Assembly (NCBI GenBank): GCA_937958005.1
Contig: CALGOB010000040.1
Coordinates: 62,001 to 126,000 of the forward strand
Source of the DNA: an uncultured Cyclobacteriaceae bacterium
Lineage (GTDB): Bacteria; Bacteroidota; Bacteroidia; Cytophagales; Cyclobacteriaceae
Reading direction: 5' to 3'
Length of the DNA stretch: 64,000 bases
Shown here: positions 61,401 through 64,000 of the stretch, piece after piece
Layout of the letters: every line of letters begins with the position of its first letter
Numbering within the stretch: the stretch's first letter is position 1
Notes under the pieces: generated by a model
Told to the model about the DNA's origin: nothing
Database searches by the model: none
What the model saw: the letters and a program-made list of their open reading frames with translations, nothing else
Position numbers and translations under genes: made by a program

Positions 61401-64000
61401 GATTTTCCAGGAGATCTTTCTGGAGGAACTAATTATTATATTACTGTTGAAGAAGGTGCTATAAGGGATTTTTCAGGAAACTTATATGACGGGTTTACTA
61501 GTAAGATAGCTTGGAATTTTAATACAGAGGTAGGTAATGACATGATTGATCCTATTATCACTGCTATAGACCCTATAGATGGAGCTACTGCAATTTCACT
61601 TTCTCCTACTATAACCATTACTTTTGATGCACCTGTTTTTGCAAATACTGGGGATTTTCGAATAACTGATGGAGCTATATTTAATGAGTCTATTGATGTG
61701 AATTCTTCTGAGGTTGTAATTGATGGGAATGAATTAACCTTTACACCTACCTCTAGTCTTACATCCAATACCACTTACAACATAGATTGGGATCAAGATG
61801 TAGTTACGGATGCTGCAGGCAATGGACTTAATTTAGCAGCAACCTATATAGGAGTGATTACAGGAGGTGTTTGGGATTTTACAACTGTTCAAGATTTGGA
61901 TGCTCCTCAAATCCTTGTATTAGACCCAGAAAATGATGAGTTAAATGTAACAGCAGATGGTACATTTACAATGACCATAGATTTTAATGAGCCTGTAAAT
62001 TTAGGGGCAGGAAACATACAAATTTTTTATAACGATGGTAGCACCTTAGTAGAAGGTCAAACTTTTAATGTATTGACAGATGTTACTCTATCAAATGGGA
62101 ATACAAGGGCAGAACTTACAGTTGGCCCATTAGATGGGAGTACGGAGTATTTTGTTGGAATTCCTGCCAATAGTTTTGTTGACTTGGCTTCCACACCTAA
62201 TAACTTTTCTGGAATTCTACCAAATGGAATTTATTCTTTTGTAACTACGGGAGATGCAAGTTTGCCACTGTTGGTGAATAATTTTGTTAGTGCCACAGAC
62301 CCGACTGGCAACATTAATTTAGTATTTGAATTCAATGAACGAGTGACTGCTATACCGGGTGGAGATGTTTTCATTGAATTTGATGATGCAGATAATACAG
62401 AAGTCTTCAGAGTGGCAAGTACTTCTGTAACTCCTAATAACAATACGAATGAAGAAGGGTCAACTTTTACTTTTTCAATCCCTGCTAATACTTTAAAAGG
62501 AGGTAATACTTACAACATTGGAATAGAAAATGTTGCTTTTGAAGATGCTTCTGGAAATAATTATGCTGGTTTATTGGCGGATGGTACATTTTCTTTTACA
62601 ACCACTGATGATAACACTGCACCAATAGTAGATTTATTTGATCCATTAGATGGTGAACCTAATGTAGCCTTGAACAGTAATCTAACGATAACTTTTGATG
62701 AGCCTGTTACCCCTGTCGTAGGAGGTATGTTGAATATATTGTTTGCCTCAAGTGGACAAATAGTAGAAGCTATTCCGGTAGGAAGTGCTGTTGCATCAGT
62801 TTCAAATACAGTATATACTTTTAATCCAACAAATGATTTTGAAGGGAATACTGAATTGATTGTACAAGTTACTGCAAATGCATTTGAGGATAATGATGGA
62901 ACTCCCAATGGATTTGCTGGAATTTTAGATCAGACTACTTGGAATTTTACAACATCAGGTGGTGGAAATATCCCAACCGCAACCCTTTCCCCTTTAGATG
63001 GAGCTACAGGTTTTGATTTAAGAGGTAATTTAGTATTGACATTTAATGAGCCTGTTTTTGTTAATACTGGAAATCTAACAATTGCTGGTGGTGCAAATGG
63101 TGATGTTGTAATTCCAATAACAGATGTGACCCAAATTACTGGAAATGGGACTACCACTATTACTGTAGACCCAGTTGAAGATCTTTTTGGTGGAGTAGTT
63201 TATACTATTACTTTAGATATTGGAGCACTAATAGATGCTTCTAATAATAATTACGATTTATCCGCTGTGGGTGAAGCAGGTGTAGACGGGTGGACATTTA
63301 CTACTCAGACAGGGATTTTGATAAATAATGGAACAATTGGTGTTTCACCAAGCTTTTCAACATGTATTGATCAAGAATTTATTTTACAGGGAACTAGTCA
63401 AGATGCCATAATTATTGGAGAAAGCAATGTGGATGATATAAGAGATGTAGGAAGTACTGAAACGATAGTACTTTCATTGGGTAGTGGCTTTTTATTCAAT
63501 ACACTGACAGCACCTTCTATCAGTAATTTAAATGCAACTGGTGATTTATCAGGTTTAGGTATAGCGATTACGGATGCATCAACCTTACAAATATCTTATA
63601 CATCTGATGCAGTTGCTGATGAAATAGATAGAATACGTATAAGTGGACTAGAAATTAGGAATACTACGGGCGATTTAACCACTACAGCAACATTAATTAG
63701 ATCGGGAGGTTCAGCAGATTTATATGGTAATAATGTGAGTCATGAAATAAGCCATTTAAACTTAATGGTAGAAAGTGTAGATGCACCGTTACTTGGAAAT
63801 GGCATTACAGCTGGTACTTTTAATTTAGTGAATGTAACAGTTTGTGAAGATAATAGAGTTTCTGGAACAGCTAATGCAATCACTGATTTTGATATAGATG
63901 CTATTCCTCTTTCCGCAAATCATTCTTTTAGGTGGTATGCAGCTGACGGAACTACAGTTTTGTTAACACAAAATAATAATGTTGGGCCTACTTTTGCTCA
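55452..64000 (+). CDS. Giant secreted multidomain protein, N-terminal 2,849 codons (cut by window edge)
   Basis: The frame is open from ATG 55452 to the window end. A long signal sequence (MIRFLFTLFQLGLVGKRSKA, hydrophobic to about residue 35, cleavage near NAQ) precedes a beta-rich domain and an FnIII-like domain (about 195-295; TTLNGEVVNDGGSTITERGF). CSPG/cadherin-like repeats (about 295-700; YYEHDGTETISDGFDFVVSD, NYEHDGVGSTTDSFQFDVTD) follow. From about 700 to 1500 are domains opened by calcium-type loops (YLDIDSDGQID, QLDTDGNGDIDE, YLDTDGNGNIDK). From about 1510 to 2620 are around nine Big_5-like Ig domains (PxDGATNV ... ITFDEPV ... WNFTT). The end, from about 2620, is a different region with Cys (FSTCIDQEFILQG). 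A T9SS sorting domain is expected beyond the edge but unseen. Confidence 0.88.
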   Translation, partial: MIRFLFTLFQLGLVGKRSKALLFLVLGLSFSLTLNAQIIDFETEPSWVDGSTHENGAVYTNGNIRLTDNGSSWLEDINTANGTNVIISQASADGSTITVETIDGTELDFQSFTTRDFGGGDIVQIEGFRDALSTGVQTMSVSSGGAESLIFLDNSIFNNVDQMVITSGVGGFQQSFDNLTFGPVPTPPTVNSNAATNVEEITTTLNGEVVNDGGSTITERGFLYALTADDADPMIGDTDVIQQTVAGTTGVFSLNATGLAAASGYSFRAYAINSEGTTLGTVLTFTTIAITNPTIDTNLGISLNEGLTANITITQLSSSDAAQGASELSYTVQASSIVNNGTLFIDGDSDGSFDGGALDTDISSANSTFTEQNIIDGDIYYEHDGTETISDGFDFVVSDGTGGTTGSTSFVITITLQNDVPVIADLNGDASVYDEGDGQVIVDQGTLATLSDDDLPTDFDGGNLTVTVSSGGNAAEDLLSLSTAGNVTLDGTNATDVVRVSAVSVGTLMNTITEGNDLIINFNAGATLARVEELIQAITYENTNLGNPTTGAHTFRITVDDGDGSGQSADNEVIFTVQGINDNPVASVNAGSSLNQGATDIVLQTELEFTDAEQAAANVTYTLDNTTSNGTLRNNVTTLIAGSTFTQADINAGDINYEHDGVGSTTDSFQFDVTDGVGGAVNNVVFNFTISDVTAASISEAQYLDIDSDGQIDRVDVTFSESIAGSTFDASDWNFATNPDGLTVMSGVIVGTDVQITVGGTVANTTVIDPTTTVQYTNNANRITDGTNPSVTSGEIVLDDGAVPLFLNAIQLDTDGNGDIDEIVVELTEPFNNTTLDQGDFNLPVGSTVDGIFDNDVVNTGNTIDNDNDRFFTLEVSVLGTGAVILAHISDGDLLILEDASGNAAADNAGINSTDQADPIIIATSALDASNSFLDITFSEGIFSSAGGPVLTTDFDPGFVVNTGTALGLDIIFLNTLAGADLVGGESQIRFGLGQQGSSNGNETIQISPNASAIEDAADNPLDAGQMTQMRTLNALNILTIVDVSIDANNAFVDVTFSESVERNRDAPNDNDPVGYANNLEFFAMDFNDPDAIGAVTFNPNVITITNQAGGTLTNADNILRFNFNAAFTGVPSGNETFNISNRLTDRVRGSVTNVLLPAGTDIPITLNDERTMILSARYLDTDGNGNIDKVVIEADQNIEDARINSNIPNFTFEGSSPLAQTNNAVVAAFVDFPDPGVANDEFITFDVNITGTETNLIASYTPGDLRNTSLGLVAANADITRIDLASPVIESAVALSNTMIRLQYGEDIQAPILFNDGFSISGATVTNVALNGSDPSIVEITVSGLGATDYTGTLSIVIDGNDLLEDAAGNDIADLVGFAVGDGQLPTVLNVVSIDANADGNVDGLEIEFSEPIDDSDISGGDLSDWSVSTDNFAIEIDAINAFTTSVGGTNVVDDEFVTLSFTPNLTSGTGVFEFRYQNDGPNDITDLSAASVNVLQDINITPATDGANPVFTFVNPIDGATNVTVASVLNVLTFELSEPATANAGTFINLFANAAPLESIELNSSAIDVTGTTVNVSLSNLLQEGISYNVSIDENAFSDALLNNSAIDARWNWDMEPVGQPNIVAGFPTGADVPLNSLVQIIFDESVRYANFDESTGNPNFDATVTISVVSGIDGNFPRTFSTLSGNNGLEDPVFFPRSNTELTNGAGSEDVDNTTTINDTITIDLSQSIMPVSFASNVTYEVTIGEAAFEFAGSSTDTQPFSFQFSTVNDGTPPTLVGNGIVSFEPDDQADGDFTGNVDPATTNFLDVFFNEDIEAGTGNIQLFLDSDNDLTADAIVFDIPSNDPSVSYDLTNDRLRIDLTVTGLDISLTGNVTYYINIENGAVQDLSGNSFAGFNDATTWNFSTQIETIAQGNEPVLESLNPADNANNVAVTSSFVLEFDEPITVGTTEEVRFLLFNNDALIETIQASALSVNNNLVTIDFPGDLSGGTNYYITVEEGAIRDFSGNLYDGFTSKIAWNFNTEVGNDMIDPIITAIDPIDGATAISLSPTITITFDAPVFANTGDFRITDGAIFNESIDVNSSEVVIDGNELTFTPTSSLTSNTTYNIDWDQDVVTDAAGNGLNLAATYIGVITGGVWDFTTVQDLDAPQILVLDPENDELNVTADGTFTMTIDFNEPVNLGAGNIQIFYNDGSTLVEGQTFNVLTDVTLSNGNTRAELTVGPLDGSTEYFVGIPANSFVDLASTPNNFSGILPNGIYSFVTTGDASLPLLVNNFVSATDPTGNINLVFEFNERVTAIPGGDVFIEFDDADNTEVFRVASTSVTPNNNTNEEGSTFTFSIPANTLKGGNTYNIGIENVAFEDASGNNYAGLLADGTFSFTTTDDNTAPIVDLFDPLDGEPNVALNSNLTITFDEPVTPVVGGMLNILFASSGQIVEAIPVGSAVASVSNTVYTFNPTNDFEGNTELIVQVTANAFEDNDGTPNGFAGILDQTTWNFTTSGGGNIPTATLSPLDGATGFDLRGNLVLTFNEPVFVNTGNLTIAGGANGDVVIPITDVTQITGNGTTTITVDPVEDLFGGVVYTITLDIGALIDASNNNYDLSAVGEAGVDGWTFTTQTGILINNGTIGVSPSFSTCIDQEFILQGTSQDAIIIGESNVDDIRDVGSTETIVLSLGSGFLFNTLTAPSISNLNATGDLSGLGIAITDASTLQISYTSDAVADEIDRIRISGLEIRNTTGDLTTTATLIRSGGSADLYGNNVSHEISHLNLMVESVDAPLLGNGITAGTFNLVNVTVCEDNRVSGTANAITDFDIDAIPLSANHSFRWYAADGTTVLLTQNNNVGPTFA
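59985..63310 (+). repeat. Array of about nine Big_5-like Ig domains
   Basis: Units of about 105-155 residues recur with the pattern P-x-DGAT-x-V, then TFDEPV, then YxVxI, then AFxDxxGNxFxG and WNFTT. Clear starts are near 59985, 60302, 60770, 61198, 61548, 61908, 62265, 62610 and 62970. Sequence identity between neighbours is moderate, so these are older duplications than those in the SprB-like adhesin. Such domains act as stalks in secreted adhesins. Confidence 0.75.

Noticed and set aside
55452-64000. Minus-strand open frames up to 231 codons, for example 59501-60196
   Set aside because: They lie opposite the long plus-strand frame, are rich in Ser/Val/Thr/Pro from reverse reading of Big_5 repeats, and have no credible starts or neighbours.

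Overview
The window is AT-rich chromosomal DNA from a member of the Bacteroidota, most likely a gliding or surface-active marine Cytophagales relative. The evidence is several type IX secretion (T9SS) substrates ending in the gliding-motility-type C-terminal sorting domain, two PorP/SprF-family outer-membrane proteins, candidate TAnnTTTG-type -7 promoter elements, and the gene string miaB - sigma54 activator - lptE - TPR protein - secG followed by groES-groEL. I cannot name the genus.

Layout. (1) 1-7157, minus strand: groES-groEL (groEL is cut by the window edge) and an envelope/housekeeping operon running miaB, sigma54 activator, lptE, an acidic TPR-like protein and secG. A strong hairpin terminator, a short intergenic repeat and a possibly sigma54-type groES control region lie between them. 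(2) 7244-9122, plus strand: four tightly packed small genes (gamma-carbonic-anhydrase-like protein, DinB-like protein, hotdog thioesterase, small membrane protein) ending in a terminator. (3) 9266-36860, minus strand: an 8,885-residue SprB-like adhesin followed by its SprF-like partner. The adhesin carries an FG-GAP propeller, a long array of roughly 100-residue repeats arranged in composite units of about 225 residues, an L-type lectin domain nested inside one repeat, and a T9SS type-B sorting domain. (4) 37085-42056, minus strand: a second T9SS pair, a PorP/SprF barrel fused to a SPOR domain followed by a 1.1-kb-codon FG-GAP/Ig/PKD surface protein. (5) 42245-44648, plus strand: outer-membrane barrel, histone-deacetylase-family enzyme, rhomboid protease. 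(6) 44841-55215, plus strand: a five-gene operon that is the most unusual part of the window. (7) 55452 to the right edge, plus strand: a second giant secreted protein of Big_5-like and calcium-loop domains, incomplete here.

How the parts may work together. Regions 3, 4 and 7 are the secreted cell-surface layer, with SprF/PorP proteins serving T9SS export or surface attachment. Region 6 encodes a nucleotide-transporter-like membrane protein with HEAT repeats and a cyclic-nucleotide-binding fold, a soluble TIR/DUF4062/TIR-like protein, and an nSTAND ATPase with a transmembrane helix, alanine-rich coiled coil and WD40 propeller. It also encodes an outer-membrane barrel with a helical N-terminal region and a lipoprotein. 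The spacing (3-20 nt between genes) says they are expressed together. Their predicted locations span cytoplasm, inner membrane, periplasm and outer membrane. I infer a trans-envelope sensing or immunity device that splits the TIR and STAND modules into two proteins. This is the best candidate for an undescribed system.

No tRNA, rRNA, CRISPR array, insertion sequence or prophage was seen. All functional calls rest on reading motifs by eye; no database search was possible.
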